In this document: piece after piece, positions 7,758-15,719 of the stretch
How the letters are laid out: each line of letters begins with the position of its first letter
Numbering within the stretch: position 1 is the stretch's first letter
DNA from: Actinomadura viridilutea
Lineage (GTDB): Bacteria; Actinomycetota; Actinomycetes; Streptosporangiales; Streptosporangiaceae
Assembly: GCA_003001795.1 (NCBI GenBank)
Contig: PVNI01000002.1
Span: 62,001-126,000 of the forward strand
DNA length: 64,000 nt
Direction: 5' to 3'
Translations under genes and position numbers: made by a program
Notes under the pieces: generated by a model
What the model was told of the DNA's origin: nothing
Database searches by the model: none
Seen by the model: the letters and a program-made list of their open reading frames with translations, nothing else

Positions 7758-9301
7758 CGCTCCTCTCCCGTCTCCTCGTCCGCCCGGGGCGCGTCGTCGC
7801 CCGCGGCGGCGGCCAGGACGTCGGCCTGCGCGGCGCCGCGCGGGAACTCGGCGGCGATCCGCCCGCCCCGCACCACCAGGACGCGGTCGGCGAGCCGGAT
7901 CGTCTCGGGCAGGTCGCTGGACGCCACGAGCACGGCGCTTCCCTCGTCGGCCAGGCCGAGCACCAGGTCGTGGATCTCGTCCTTGGCGCCGACGTCCACG
8001 CCCTGGGTGGGCTCCTCCAGCACCAGCACCGGGGGGCGTTGCACCAGCTGCCGGGCGAGCACCACCTTCTGCTGGTTGCCGCCGGACAGCGTGCCGACCG
8101 GCGTCGCCGGGCCGGGCGCCTTGATGCGCAGGCGGTCGATGAACCCGGACGCGACGGCGCGTTCGCGGGCCCGGTCCACCCACACGCGGGCGCGGCTCAG
8201 CGCCGGCAGGTGGCCGACGGAGATGTTGAAGCCGATGCTCTTGGACGCGAACACGCCCTGCGCCTTGCGGTCGCCGGGCAGCATCGCCACGCCCGCGGCG
8301 ACCGCGTCGGCGGGGGTGCGCGGGCGGACCTCCCGCCCGGCCACGCGCAGCACGCCCCCGTCCGGCGGGTCGATCCCGTACAGGGCGCGCGCGATCGCCC
8401 CCGTCCCGGATCCGACCAGTCCGAACAGCGCGACCACCTCCCCGGCGCGCACCTGGAAGGACACGTCCTGGAAGGCGCCGCGCCGCGACAGTCCCGCCGC
8501 CTCCAGCACGGCCGGGCCGTCCGGCACGGGCCGCCGCCGCGACGCGCCGACCGGCGCGTGCCCGACCATCAGCCGGGCGATCTCGCGGATGGTCAGCTCG
8601 GCGGTCGGGCGCGTGGCGACGCGCAGGCCGTCGCGCAGCACGGTGACGCGGTCGGAGATGACGGTCAGCTCGTCCAGGCGGTGGCTGATGTAGACGACGC
8701 CGACGCCGTGCGCGCGCAGCGAGCGCAGCACGTCGAACAGCACCTCGATCTCGCGGTCGGTGAGGATGGCCGACGGCTCGTCGAGGATCAGCAGCCTCGC
8801 CTCGTGCGCGAACGCCTTGGCGATCGACACCAGCTGCCGCCGCGCCACCGGCAGGTCGGCGACGCGCACGTCGGCCAGGCCGGGGTCGAGGCCGAGCCTG
8901 CGCAGCAGCTCCTCGGCGCGACGGCGCTGCGCGGCGCGGTCGACCAGGCCGCGGCGGCGCAGCTCCCGGCCGAGGAAGATGTTCTCCGCGACCGGCAGCT
9001 CGCCGAACAGCTGCGGCTCCTGGTAGACGGTGGCGATGCCGGCCTCGAACGCCGCGGCGGTGCTGCCGCCCGGCAGGACGCGCCCGGCCATCTCCACGGT
9101 GCCCGCGTCGGCGGCCTCCGCCCCCGAGATGATCTTGATGAGGGTGGACTTGCCCGCGCCGTTCTCGCCGACCAGCGCGTGCACCTCGCCCGCGCGCACC
9201 TCGAAGTCGACGCCGCGCAGCGCCTGCACGCCGCCGTAGCTGCGCCGGACGCCGGCCAGCCGCAGCAGCGGCCGCTCGTCGCCCTCGGTCTCCCGCTCCA
9301 C
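7754..9301 (-). CDS. Sugar ABC transporter ATP-binding protein, two ATPase domains (module A)
   Basis: The product is 515 residues from a GTG start: a tandem ABC ATPase of the RbsA/RhaT/MglA type. The first domain has Walker [10 protein letters not shown] (about residue 45), a YQEPQLF Q-loop and Walker B LLILDEPSAILTD. The second has a degenerate Walker [25 protein letters not shown] as the signature and LVLEEPTQGVDVG as Walker B. The non-canonical second P-loop is usual for this family, in which only one site is fully active. It follows the binding-protein gene after 24 bp and overlaps the first permease gene. Confidence 0.9.
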   Translation of the reverse strand: MERETEGDERPLLRLAGVRRSYGGVQALRGVDFEVRAGEVHALVGENGAGKSTLIKIISGAEAADAGTVEMAGRVLPGGSTAAAFEAGIATVYQEPQLFGELPVAENIFLGRELRRRGLVDRAAQRRRAEELLRRLGLDPGLADVRVADLPVARRQLVSIAKAFAHEARLLILDEPSAILTDREIEVLFDVLRSLRAHGVGVVYISHRLDELTVISDRVTVLRDGLRVATRPTAELTIREIARLMVGHAPVGASRRRPVPDGPAVLEAAGLSRRGAFQDVSFQVRAGEVVALFGLVGSGTGAIARALYGIDPPDGGVLRVAGREVRPRTPADAVAAGVAMLPGDRKAQGVFASKSIGFNISVGHLPALSRARVWVDRARERAVASGFIDRLRIKAPGPATPVGTLSGGNQQKVVLARQLVQRPPVLVLEEPTQGVDVGAKDEIHDLVLGLADEGSAVLVASSDLPETIRLADRVLVVRGGRIAAEFPRGAAQADVLAAAAGDDAPRADEETGEER

Positions 9302-9325
9302 TTGCCGGACCTCTTGGTAGTCGTA

Positions 9326-10348
9326 TCAGTAGTCGTAGTCGCCGGCGTTGTCCTTGGTGATCCGCAGCGGGTCGCCGAGGAGCAGCATCTTCTGGTCGGG
9401 GAAGTACTTCACGGCGGTCAGCTTGTCGTTGACCTTGTTCGCGGCCTGCAGCCGGGCGCCCTTCTTCAGCTGGACGCCCGCCCACACCGTGAGGTAGCCG
9501 AGCTGCTCGACGTCCCACAGGATGGCGGCGCTGGACGAGCCGTCCTCCAGGTACTGCTTCATCGACGCCGGGGTGCCGACGCCGACGGTGAACACCTTGC
9601 CGATCTTGCCGGTCTCGCGGACGGCCTTGGCGACGCCGGGCGCCGAGGTGGTGCACTCGCCGACCAGGCCGGTCAGGTCGGGGTGGGCGTTCATCAGGTC
9701 CTTGGCCATGGAGGTGGCCTTGGCCTCGTCCTCGCCCGCGTAGACGACGTCGACGATCTCGGCGTCCGGGTACTTCTCGGCGGTGTATTTGCGCTGCACC
9801 GCGATCCAGGAGTTGAGGTTCCCGGCGGTCTGCCCGCACGAGACGATGGCGTACTTGCCCTTGCCGCCCATCTTCTCCATGAGCGCGTCGGTGACGGCGT
9901 GCCCGATGCCTTCGGCGGTGGCCTGGTTGACGAACAGCTCCCGCACCGAGTTGGGCGCGTCGGTGTCGGACGTCATGACCTTGATGCCGCGGGACTGGGC
10001 GTCCTTGAGGATCGGCGCCATCGAGTCGGGGTCGTTGGGCGCCACCACCAGCACGTCGACCCGCTGCTGGATCAGCGACTTGACCACCTCGGTCTGCGCG
10101 CCCGGGTCGGCCGTGGCGGGGCCCTTGTAGATCCACTCCACGCCGAGGTCGGCGGCGGCCTTGCGCCCGCCGGTGTTCATGGCCTCGAAGTAGGGGATGC
10201 CCTGCAGCTTCGGCACGAACGCCACCGTGACCTCGCCGTCGCCCGAGCCCCCGGAGGCGCCGTCCTTCTTGCTGCACCCGGCGAGGCCCGCCGCCGCGGT
10301 CAGAGCGAGCGCGACACCGACGGTGACCGTCCTGATCAGCCGCATCAT
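9326..10348 (-). CDS. Sugar-binding lipoprotein, RhaS/LsrB-like (module A)
   Basis: The product is 340 residues. An N-terminal signal with lipobox LAGC (about residues 23-26) anchors it to the outer face of the membrane. The mature part is a periplasmic-binding-protein type I fold (VTVAFVPKLQGIPYFEAMNTGGRKAAADLGV, VVAPNDPDSMAPIL, SDTDAPNSVRELFVNQATAEGIGHAV). This pattern is shared by rhamnose (RhaS) and autoinducer-2 (LsrB) receptors. ATG at 10348 overlaps the kinase stop (ATGA); a second ATG at 10345 has better spacing from AAAGGAG and could be the real start. It is the first transporter gene after the kinase. Confidence 0.85.
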   Translation of the reverse strand: MMRLIRTVTVGVALALTAAAGLAGCSKKDGASGGSGDGEVTVAFVPKLQGIPYFEAMNTGGRKAAADLGVEWIYKGPATADPGAQTEVVKSLIQQRVDVLVVAPNDPDSMAPILKDAQSRGIKVMTSDTDAPNSVRELFVNQATAEGIGHAVTDALMEKMGGKGKYAIVSCGQTAGNLNSWIAVQRKYTAEKYPDAEIVDVVYAGEDEAKATSMAKDLMNAHPDLTGLVGECTTSAPGVAKAVRETGKIGKVFTVGVGTPASMKQYLEDGSSSAAILWDVEQLGYLTVWAGVQLKKGARLQAANKVNDKLTAVKYFPDQKMLLLGDPLRITKDNAGDYDY

Positions 10349-11856
10349 GATCTCCTTTCGTCGGCCAACGCCGCCTCTTGGTCGGCCGCCGCGTATTCCC
10401 TCAGGCGGCCGTACAGGTCCGACCAGCGGTCCGGGTCGGACGGCTCGACCTCGCCCGTGCGCGCGGCGGCCCGCACCGCCGCGCGCGCCTCGTCCAGGCC
10501 GGACAGCTCCCCCAGCGCCATCAGCTGCACCAGCACGTTGCCGAGCGCGGTCGCCTCGACCGGGCCGGTGACGACCGGCAGCCCGGTCGCGTCGGCGGTG
10601 AGCCGGTTGAGCAGCGTGTTGCGCGAGCCGCCGCCGACGATGTGCACGGCGGGCACGGGACGCCCGGTGACCCGGGCGATGTCGTCGAACGCGGCCCGGT
10701 AGCCCAGCGCCAGGCTGTCGAGCACGCACCGCACGACCTCGCCCGGCCCGTCGGGGACCGGCTGGCCGGTGCGGCGGCAGTAGTCGCGGATGCGGGCGGG
10801 CATGTCGCCCGGCTGCACGAACCCGGGGTGGTCGGGGTTGACCACGCCGGCGGAGGGAGGGGCCGACTCGGCCAGCCGCACCAGGTCGTCGTAGCTGTAC
10901 CGGCGTCCCTCGCGCTCCCATTGGCGGCGGCACTCCTGCAGGAGCCACAGGCCCATGCAGTTGCGCAGCAGCCGGACGGTGCCGCGCACGCCGCCCTCGT
11001 TGGTCAGGTTGGCCGTGCGCGCAGCCTCGGTGACGACCGCGGCGCCGGTCTCCACCCCGACCAGCGACCAGGTGCCGGAGGAGACGTATCCGGCGTCCGG
11101 GTGGACGAACGGGACGCTCACGACGGCGCTGGCGGTGTCGTGCGCCCCGGGGACGATCACGCGGGCGCCGGCGTAGGCGGGATGGTCGAGCGCGGCGGGC
11201 AGCACCGGGCCGAGATCGGTGCCCGCGTCCACCACCTCGGGCAGCATGTGGGTCGGCACGCCCAGGTCGTCCAGCAGGCCGGTCGCCCAGGCGCGGCGCG
11301 TGATGTCGTAGGCGCCGGTGGTGCTGACCGCGGTGTGCTCGCTGACGGTCGCGCCCGACAGCCGGTGGTGGAACAGGTCGGCCATCATCAGCAGCGTCGC
11401 CGCGTCCCGCAGGGTCCCGCCGTCGGCCTCGGCCATGAGCTGGTAGACGGTGTTGACCTCCATCAGCTGGGTGCCGGTCTCGGCGTACAGGCGTTCGGCG
11501 CCGACGCGGCGCACGGCCTCGGCGAGCACGCCCCGAGTGCGGGGGTCGCGATAGCTGACGGGGTCGGCCAGCGGCTCTCCGCCTGCGTCGAGGAGGCCGT
11601 AGTCCAGGCCCCAGCTGTCCACGCCGACCGCGTCGACGCGGCCGGCCAGGTCGCCCGCCTTCGCCAGGCCCGTGCGCACCTGCGACCACAGGTGCTCCAG
11701 GTCCCAGCGCAGCAGGCCGCCGACGCGGCGCGGCCCGTTGGGGAAGCGGTGCACCTCGGTGAGTTCGACGCGGGTGCCGTCGAACCTTCCGAGGACCACG
11801 CGGCCGCTCTCGGCGCCGAGGTCGGCGGCGACGACGGCGCGGGGACGCCCGCTCAT
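10345..11856 (-). CDS. rhaB: Rhamnulokinase (FGGY family), module A
   Basis: The product is 503 residues. FGGY kinase landmarks are the N-terminal AADLGAESGRVVLGRF (phosphate-1), VGVDSWGLDYGLLD, PGAHDTASAV, a C-terminal VHIVGGGSRNTLLNRLTADATGLPVVTGPVEATALGN and GYVSSGTWSLVGVE. DLGAESGRV and the WSLVG block are typical of L-rhamnulokinase, which makes L-rhamnulose-1-phosphate with ATP. The start chosen is ATG 11856, nine bases after GGAGG; the frame runs on upstream without a family match. It heads module A. A second rhamnulokinase-like gene lies at 43909, so one copy may act on another ketose such as L-fuculose. Confidence 0.85.
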   Translation of the reverse strand: MSGRPRAVVAADLGAESGRVVLGRFDGTRVELTEVHRFPNGPRRVGGLLRWDLEHLWSQVRTGLAKAGDLAGRVDAVGVDSWGLDYGLLDAGGEPLADPVSYRDPRTRGVLAEAVRRVGAERLYAETGTQLMEVNTVYQLMAEADGGTLRDAATLLMMADLFHHRLSGATVSEHTAVSTTGAYDITRRAWATGLLDDLGVPTHMLPEVVDAGTDLGPVLPAALDHPAYAGARVIVPGAHDTASAVVSVPFVHPDAGYVSSGTWSLVGVETGAAVVTEAARTANLTNEGGVRGTVRLLRNCMGLWLLQECRRQWEREGRRYSYDDLVRLAESAPPSAGVVNPDHPGFVQPGDMPARIRDYCRRTGQPVPDGPGEVVRCVLDSLALGYRAAFDDIARVTGRPVPAVHIVGGGSRNTLLNRLTADATGLPVVTGPVEATALGNVLVQLMALGELSGLDEARAAVRAAARTGEVEPSDPDRWSDLYGRLREYAAADQEAALADERRS

Positions 11857-11891
11857 GTGCCCTCCAGCAGATAACACCCGAGGTGATGGAG

Positions 11892-11910
11892 TTCACAGGA
11901 GCCTGTAACA
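11892..11910. promoter_or_regulatory. Candidate module A operator, copy 1
   Basis: TTCACAGGAGCCTGTAACA contains a perfect ACAGG-AG-CCTGT dyad with near-symmetric GTT/AAC flanks. It lies 36-54 bp upstream of the kinase ATG, where a repressor would block transcription. A related sequence sits 24 bp further upstream in the opposite orientation. The likely ligand is the DeoR protein of the same operon, by inference only. Confidence 0.4.
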
Positions 11911-11934
11911 CGAAGATCCACAGCGTCAAGGGTC

Positions 11935-11951
11935 TGTTACGGATTTGTGAA
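11935..11951. promoter_or_regulatory. Candidate module A operator, copy 2 (inverted)
   Basis: TGTTACGGATTTGTGAA is, on the other strand, TTCACAAATCCGTAACA. It therefore shares TTCACA and GTAACA with copy 1 but has a centre two bases shorter. The two copies bracket a candidate -35 element, an arrangement expected for cooperative repression. Confidence 0.35.
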
Positions 11952-12314
11952 TCTCACCGGGACGTCGCGGCAACATCCCAGCCGAGAGCACTGTCGCCGG
12001 TCCTCGCCGACCGACGGTCGATCCCCCTGGACGACGCGCCTTCCACCGGCCCGCTTGCCGTCTTAACGCTCAACATCTATAACTTCACAAGACGAACCGC
12101 GATCTGACGGGCGCGCCGTTCCCCTCGTTGTCGGTGCGCGGACCCGCCGCGGCCCGCGCACCGACCGACGGCCGCACGAACCCCCGGGGGCGCCGCACGA
12201 GCGCGGAACGGCTGCGTGGAACGTTGCACGACACCGTACGCTCGGTTCGTCGAGGCCAGGGAACCAGGCGGCGGGTCGGCCGGGGCCGCCGCGCGAGAAC
12301 GACGGGACGACCAC

Positions 12315-12908
12315 GTGACAACGCTCTTCGTAGCCCGGCACGGCGAGACGGTGTGGCACGCCGAGAACCGGTACGCGGGCGTCAGCGACGTCGCGCTCAG
12401 CGACACCGGCCGCCGCCAGGCCGAGGCGCTCGGCCGCTGGGCCGAGCGCGCCGGGATCGAGGCGCTGTGGGCCTCCCCGCTCGGCCGCGCCCGCGCCACC
12501 GCCGCCCCGGCCGCGGCCGCCCTCGGCCTGCCCCTCACCGTGGACGCCGACCTGGCCGAGGTCGACTTCGGCTCCGCCGAGGGCCGCACCCTGTCCGAAC
12601 TGCCTCCCGACCAGGTCGCCGCGTTCCGCGCCGACCCGGTGAACACCCCGTTCCCCGGCGCCGAGGACCCTCGCGAGGCCGCCGCCCGCGGCGCCGCCGC
12701 CCTGCGCCGCGTCGCCGCCGCGCATCCCGGGGCGCGGGTCCTGGTCGTCGCGCACAACACCCTGATGCGGCTCGCCCTCTGCGAACTGCTCGGCATCCCG
12801 CTGCCGCGCTACCGCCGCGTGTTCCCGCGGGTGCGCAACTGCGCCGTCACCGAGCTGGAGGTCGACGGCGCGGACGTCGGCCTGATCGCCTACAACGTGC
12901 CGACCTGA
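12315..12908 (+). CDS. Histidine phosphatase family protein (phosphoglycerate-mutase-like)
   Basis: The product is 197 residues from a GTG start. FVARHGETVWH holds the phospho-acceptor His and first Arg; ASPLGRARATAAP supplies the second Arg; LAEVDFGSAEG is the acidic motif; VLVVAHNTLMRLAL holds the second catalytic His. This is the broad-specificity phosphatase / cofactor-dependent phosphoglycerate mutase branch 1 fold, acting in the cytoplasm. A longer version starting at 12216 would add about 33 low-complexity residues and has no ribosome site. It is divergent from module A and has its own terminator. The substrate is not deducible. Confidence 0.85.
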   Translation: MTTLFVARHGETVWHAENRYAGVSDVALSDTGRRQAEALGRWAERAGIEALWASPLGRARATAAPAAAALGLPLTVDADLAEVDFGSAEGRTLSELPPDQVAAFRADPVNTPFPGAEDPREAAARGAAALRRVAAAHPGARVLVVAHNTLMRLALCELLGIPLPRYRRVFPRVRNCAVTELEVDGADVGLIAYNVPT

Positions 12909-13049
12909 GCGCGGGGTCCGCGCACGGCAACGGCCGGCCGCCCCGTCCCGTGTGTCGCCTTCCAGGCGCCGCTTGGGGCGGAGACCCTCCGGCGCGGGCA
13001 TCGGCGCGGCCGCAACGGAGCACCACGCCGGGAGCGATCCAGCCGCAGG

Positions 13050-13080
13050 ACCGTGTGCGGAACGCCTTCTCGCACACGGT
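13050..13080 (+). terminator. Hairpin terminator after the histidine phosphatase gene
   Basis: ACCGTGTGCG and CGCACACGGT form a perfect 10-bp stem with an 11-nt loop, about 140 bp after the stop codon. TCCGTCGTCTGTC follows, with only scattered T residues. Confidence 0.5.
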
Positions 13081-13399
13081 TCCGTCGTCTGTCGCGCGGC
13101 GGGACGGGCCCCACCAGCAAGGTGAGCTAGCTGTCACCATCGGGTCATGTCGGGGCGCCCGACGGCGTCGCGCACCGGCACGGACCCGGTCCCAAATCCC
13201 GCGGAGAAGCGCCCAATATCGGCAGCGGTGCGTCGCCATGCGGTGCGCGGCGCCGACGGAAACCTCAAGGTCGGGGCGCCGCGCGGCGGCCGGCGGCGGG
13301 ACGGCGCCGGCGGGCGGCCCACAACGGGCGACCGGATTGGGCCCATATCGGGCACCCGTCGGCGAGCCGCGTTTAGCGCCCCTTTCTCCGCAGGCGAAT

Positions 13400-13435
13400 C
13401 TGCAATTTGCAGTGCAGAAAACAGTGCACCCTAAT
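13400..13435 (+). promoter_or_regulatory. Candidate promoter and palindrome for the acyl cluster
   Basis: CTGCAATTTGCAG (13400-13412) is a perfect 6-bp dyad around one T. Its right arm contains TTGCAG, which with a 17-bp spacer precedes CCTAAT (13430-13435), each matching the -35/-10 consensus at 4 of 6 positions. The palindrome overlapping the -35 could be a repressor site. The acyl carrier protein ATG is about 100 bp downstream. Confidence 0.35.
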
Positions 13436-13537
13436 GGCCCACTACCGGGGCCGTGACAGCCAGTGAGGAGGCGGGTATCTTCCATCCGACGCCGATCACG
13501 CCCAATCCGAAGCCCCGCAGCAAAGGAGAGGAACGCG

Positions 13538-13795
13538 ATGAACGGATCGGAAATTATTTCTCGCGACGAGCTTCAAATGTGGCTTGTTGACCGGATCGCG
13601 TTCTATCTGGACCGGCCGCCCGATGACATCGACCCCACGGTGGAACTGGCCCGGTACGGCGTGGACTCGGTGTACGCGCTCAGCATCGTCAGCGACATCG
13701 AGGACCGGCTGCAGGTGGAGGTCGACGTGGCCGAGGCCCGCCGCCGCGGGACCGTCGCGTCGCTCACCGACTACCTGCTCGAACTCGTCGCGTGA
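13538..13795 (+). CDS. Acyl carrier protein
   Basis: The product is 85 residues, normal for a free-standing carrier protein. GVDSVYAL (about residues 45-52) contains the D-S-V phosphopantetheine attachment serine, preceded by DRPPDDIDPTVELARY and followed by a helix-rich acidic C-terminus. It would carry an acyl thioester on 4'-phosphopantetheine. ATG 13538 is preceded by AAAGGAGAG at good spacing; an upstream in-frame start at 13463 would add an Arg-rich leader. It is the first gene of the six-gene run and its stop codon overlaps the next start (TGATG). The partner is probably the fatty acyl-AMP ligase at the end of the run. It is too far from fab genes to be the housekeeping AcpP. Confidence 0.88.
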   Translation: MNGSEIISRDELQMWLVDRIAFYLDRPPDDIDPTVELARYGVDSVYALSIVSDIEDRLQVEVDVAEARRRGTVASLTDYLLELVA

Positions 13796-14457
13796 TGGCC
13801 GCCGGACCCGGCGCCGCGCCCTGGCGCCTGGTGGTGTTCGGCGACAGCGTCGCGGAGGGGCGGGACGACCCGGACCCGGCCGGCGGCTGGATCGGCTGGG
13901 CGGGACGGCTCGCCGACCTGCTGGGACTCCCCCGCGACCGCGTCGCCAACTTCGGGCGGCCGGAGGCCACCATCGCGCGGGTGGCCGCCGAGCAGCTTCC
14001 CGCCGCGCGGTCGGCGCGCCCGGGGCTGGTCGTGCTCAACTGCGGGATGAACGACGCGATCGGGGGCTTCGACGAGACGGACGCCGCGCACCGCATCGGG
14101 GAGGTGCTGGGCTGGGCGCGGCGGGCGGGGGCGGTCGCGATCGCGGCGCCGGTGCCCTGCCCGCCGTTACTGGAACGGGTTCCCATGTCGGCGTTCCGCA
14201 GGAAGCGGACCCGGCAGAGAATTGACGCCTTCAACGAGGAGCTCCGACGCGCCGCCGGAAAACGGGGAATGAGGTTCATTCCGCCGGAAGCGCTGCCCCG
14301 GGTGAACGATCCGGAGCTGTGGAGCGCGGACGGAATCCATCTCAATCCGGCGGGGCACGCCTATGTGGCGGAGGTGATCGCGCCCATCGCCGAGGAACTG
14401 CTGGGCGAACGGACGCCCGGCACACCGGTGCACCGCACCAGAATGGGGTGGAGATGA
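13795..14457 (+). CDS. SGNH/GDSL hydrolase 1 of the acyl cluster, with a TTA codon
   Basis: The product is 220 residues. SGNH blocks are VVFGDSVAEG (nucleophile Ser18), a block II Gly in NFGRPEATIA, VLNCGMNDAIGG (block III Asn) and SADGIHLNPAGH (block V Asp/His near residue 178). These enzymes hydrolyse or transfer acyl groups on esters and thioesters. No signal peptide is visible, so it probably works in the cytoplasm. ATG 13795 overlaps the carrier protein stop; a GTG three bases earlier is the alternative. Codon 125 (14167-14169) is the rare leucine codon TTA. Possible jobs are release of the product from the carrier protein or acyl transfer to an alcohol. Confidence 0.85.
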   Translation: MAAGPGAAPWRLVVFGDSVAEGRDDPDPAGGWIGWAGRLADLLGLPRDRVANFGRPEATIARVAAEQLPAARSARPGLVVLNCGMNDAIGGFDETDAAHRIGEVLGWARRAGAVAIAAPVPCPPLLERVPMSAFRRKRTRQRIDAFNEELRRAAGKRGMRFIPPEALPRVNDPELWSADGIHLNPAGHAYVAEVIAPIAEELLGERTPGTPVHRTRMGWR

Positions 14458-15263
14458 CGAAAAGTTCTTTCTTGTCCGGCCCGGATCACCGTTTCTTTTC
14501 GCACCTGGCCGACATTTGGCGGACGGCGGCGGCGGTGCCGCTCGCGCCGGTGCTGCTCGTCCAGGCGCGGCGCACGGCCCGCGGCACGCCGCGGCTCGCC
14601 CCCGCGACCGGCGCCGAGCACGGCGTCGCGGGCTCCGGCGCGCCCGCCTTCCGGCTGCTGGTGATCGGCGACTCCACCGCCGTGGGCGTGGGGGCGTCGG
14701 CGCACGCCGAGGCGCTGCCCGGCTTCCTGGCCGCGGCGCTGCGCGAACGGCTCGGCCGGAGCGTGGCCTGGTCGGTCGCCGGACGCAGCGGGGCGACGGC
14801 CCGCCGGGTGGTCACCGACCTGGTGCCCGCGCTGAACGGCACCGCCCCCGATCTGGTGGTGGTCACCGTCGGGATCAACGACCTGATCCGGCGGCGCCCG
14901 CTGCGGGCCTGGGCCGACGACCTGGCCGCCCTCATCACCGGGGTGCGCGGCGCGTACCGCGACGCGACGGTGCTGCTCGCGGGGATGCCGCCGGTGCACC
15001 GGTTCCCGGCGCTGCCGCAGCCGCTGCGGCTGGTGGTCGGCGCCCGGGCGCGCGCCATGGACCGGATCATGCGGGAGGCGGCCCGCGCGCACGGCGCCGT
15101 CCACGCGCCCATGGACGAGGCCATGGCGCGCGACCGGAGGCTGTTCGCCTCCGACGGCTTCCACCCCTCCCCCGCCGGCTACCGGGCGTGGGCCGACGAC
15201 CTCGCCCGGGCCGCGGCGCCCCACGTCCCGGCGGGCGCCCTGGCGCAGGGGCGGCCGTCGTGA
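14454..15263 (+). CDS. SGNH/GDSL hydrolase 2 of the acyl cluster
   Basis: The product is 269 residues. It opens with an amphipathic, Ala-rich segment (HLADIWRTAAAVPLAPVLLVQARRTARGTPRL) that could bind the membrane. The catalytic core follows: LLVIGDSTAVGVGAS (nucleophile about residue 73), VVTVGINDLIRR (block III) and FASDGFHPSPAGYRAW (block V). This architecture is common among actinobacterial SGNH esterases. ATG overlaps the previous stop (ATGA), and GGGGTGGAG serves as ribosome site. It is only distantly similar to SGNH hydrolase 1, so the two are unlikely to be a recent duplication. Confidence 0.85.
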   Translation: MTKSSFLSGPDHRFFSHLADIWRTAAAVPLAPVLLVQARRTARGTPRLAPATGAEHGVAGSGAPAFRLLVIGDSTAVGVGASAHAEALPGFLAAALRERLGRSVAWSVAGRSGATARRVVTDLVPALNGTAPDLVVVTVGINDLIRRRPLRAWADDLAALITGVRGAYRDATVLLAGMPPVHRFPALPQPLRLVVGARARAMDRIMREAARAHGAVHAPMDEAMARDRRLFASDGFHPSPAGYRAWADDLARAAAPHVPAGALAQGRPS

Positions 15264-15670
15264 GGGGGACGTTCCGGGCGGCGGTGGAGGCGCGCGACCT
15301 CGCCGCGATCGCTCGGACCCTGGATCCGGACATCGAGCTCCACAGCCCGGTGGTCGTGCGGCCCTACCGGGGCCGGGACGCGGTCGTCCGGCTGCTGCGC
15401 GTCCTCATGGAGATCTTCGAGGACTTCCACTACATCGACGAGCTGGTGAGCATCGCCCCGTCCGCTCCGGACGGTCCGCCGCCGGGCCACGCGCTGATCT
15501 TCCGCGCGCGCGCCGGGGGCACCCGCGTGCAGGGCGTGGACCTGCTGAGGTTCGGCGACGACGGTCTGGTCACCGAGCTGACGGTGATGGTGCGGCCGCT
15601 GCCCGCGGCGATGACCTTGGCCCGGCTGGTCGGCCGACGGCTGGAGCGGCCCGCGGCGTCCGCCCGCTGA
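15260..15670 (+). CDS. SnoaL/NTF2-like small protein
   Basis: The product is 136 residues from a GTG overlapping the preceding stop (GTGA). The sequence fits the cone-shaped NTF2/SnoaL fold: an N-terminal helix (FRAAVEARDLAAIARTLDPDIELHSPVVVRPYRGRDAVVRLLRVLMEIF), then strands including ALIFRARAGGTRVQGVDLLRFGDDGLVTELTVMVRPL. Members include polyketide cyclases, isomerases, hydratases and non-catalytic binding proteins; no catalytic residue can be singled out. Translational coupling to the hydrolases suggests it acts on, or binds, the same acyl intermediate. Confidence 0.75.
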   Translation: MRGTFRAAVEARDLAAIARTLDPDIELHSPVVVRPYRGRDAVVRLLRVLMEIFEDFHYIDELVSIAPSAPDGPPPGHALIFRARAGGTRVQGVDLLRFGDDGLVTELTVMVRPLPAAMTLARLVGRRLERPAASAR

Positions 15671-15719
15671 CCGCGCGGCGGCCCCGAACGCGATGGACCC
15701 GCACGAGGGGGTCGGATTC

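Larger units (their letters stand above)
11857..12314. other. Non-coding region upstream of module A
   Basis: These 458 bp hold no convincing gene. The part nearest the kinase is less GC-rich and carries the operator-like pair described separately, with TTGACG (11929 to 11924 on the minus strand) as a candidate -35 element between the two sites. A further TTCACA occurs near 12083. The rest (about 12110-12300) is GC-rich leader before the histidine phosphatase, without a clear promoter. Confidence 0.5.
12909..13537. other. 629-bp non-coding region upstream of the acyl cluster
   Basis: No gene-like frame with a ribosome site is seen. The first half carries the terminator of the histidine phosphatase. 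The second half becomes less GC-rich (about 13380-13440) just before the acyl carrier protein gene and contains the promoter candidate listed separately. Related short strings CCCAATATCGG and CCCATATCGG occur near 13212 and 13341, of unknown meaning. Confidence 0.5.

Noticed and set aside
6768..10277. 1169-codon minus-strand frame
   Set aside because: Only its last 329 codons (the permease) carry family motifs; the rest is out of frame with the ATPase and binding-protein genes.
9326..11856. Module A as an autoinducer-2 (Lsr) system
   Set aside because: The binding protein is compatible with LsrB, but no lsrK-specific, lsrF or lsrG gene is present and the kinase carries rhamnulokinase motifs; rhamnose-type sugar uptake is the better reading.
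12315..12908. Histidine phosphatase as part of module A
   Set aside because: It is transcribed divergently, has its own terminator and lies beyond a 458-bp gap; no functional link is visible.
13134..13434. Possible small genes in the gap before the acyl cluster
   Set aside because: Frames on both strands are Arg/Pro/Gly-rich, lack ribosome sites and overlap one another; the promoter candidate lies there.
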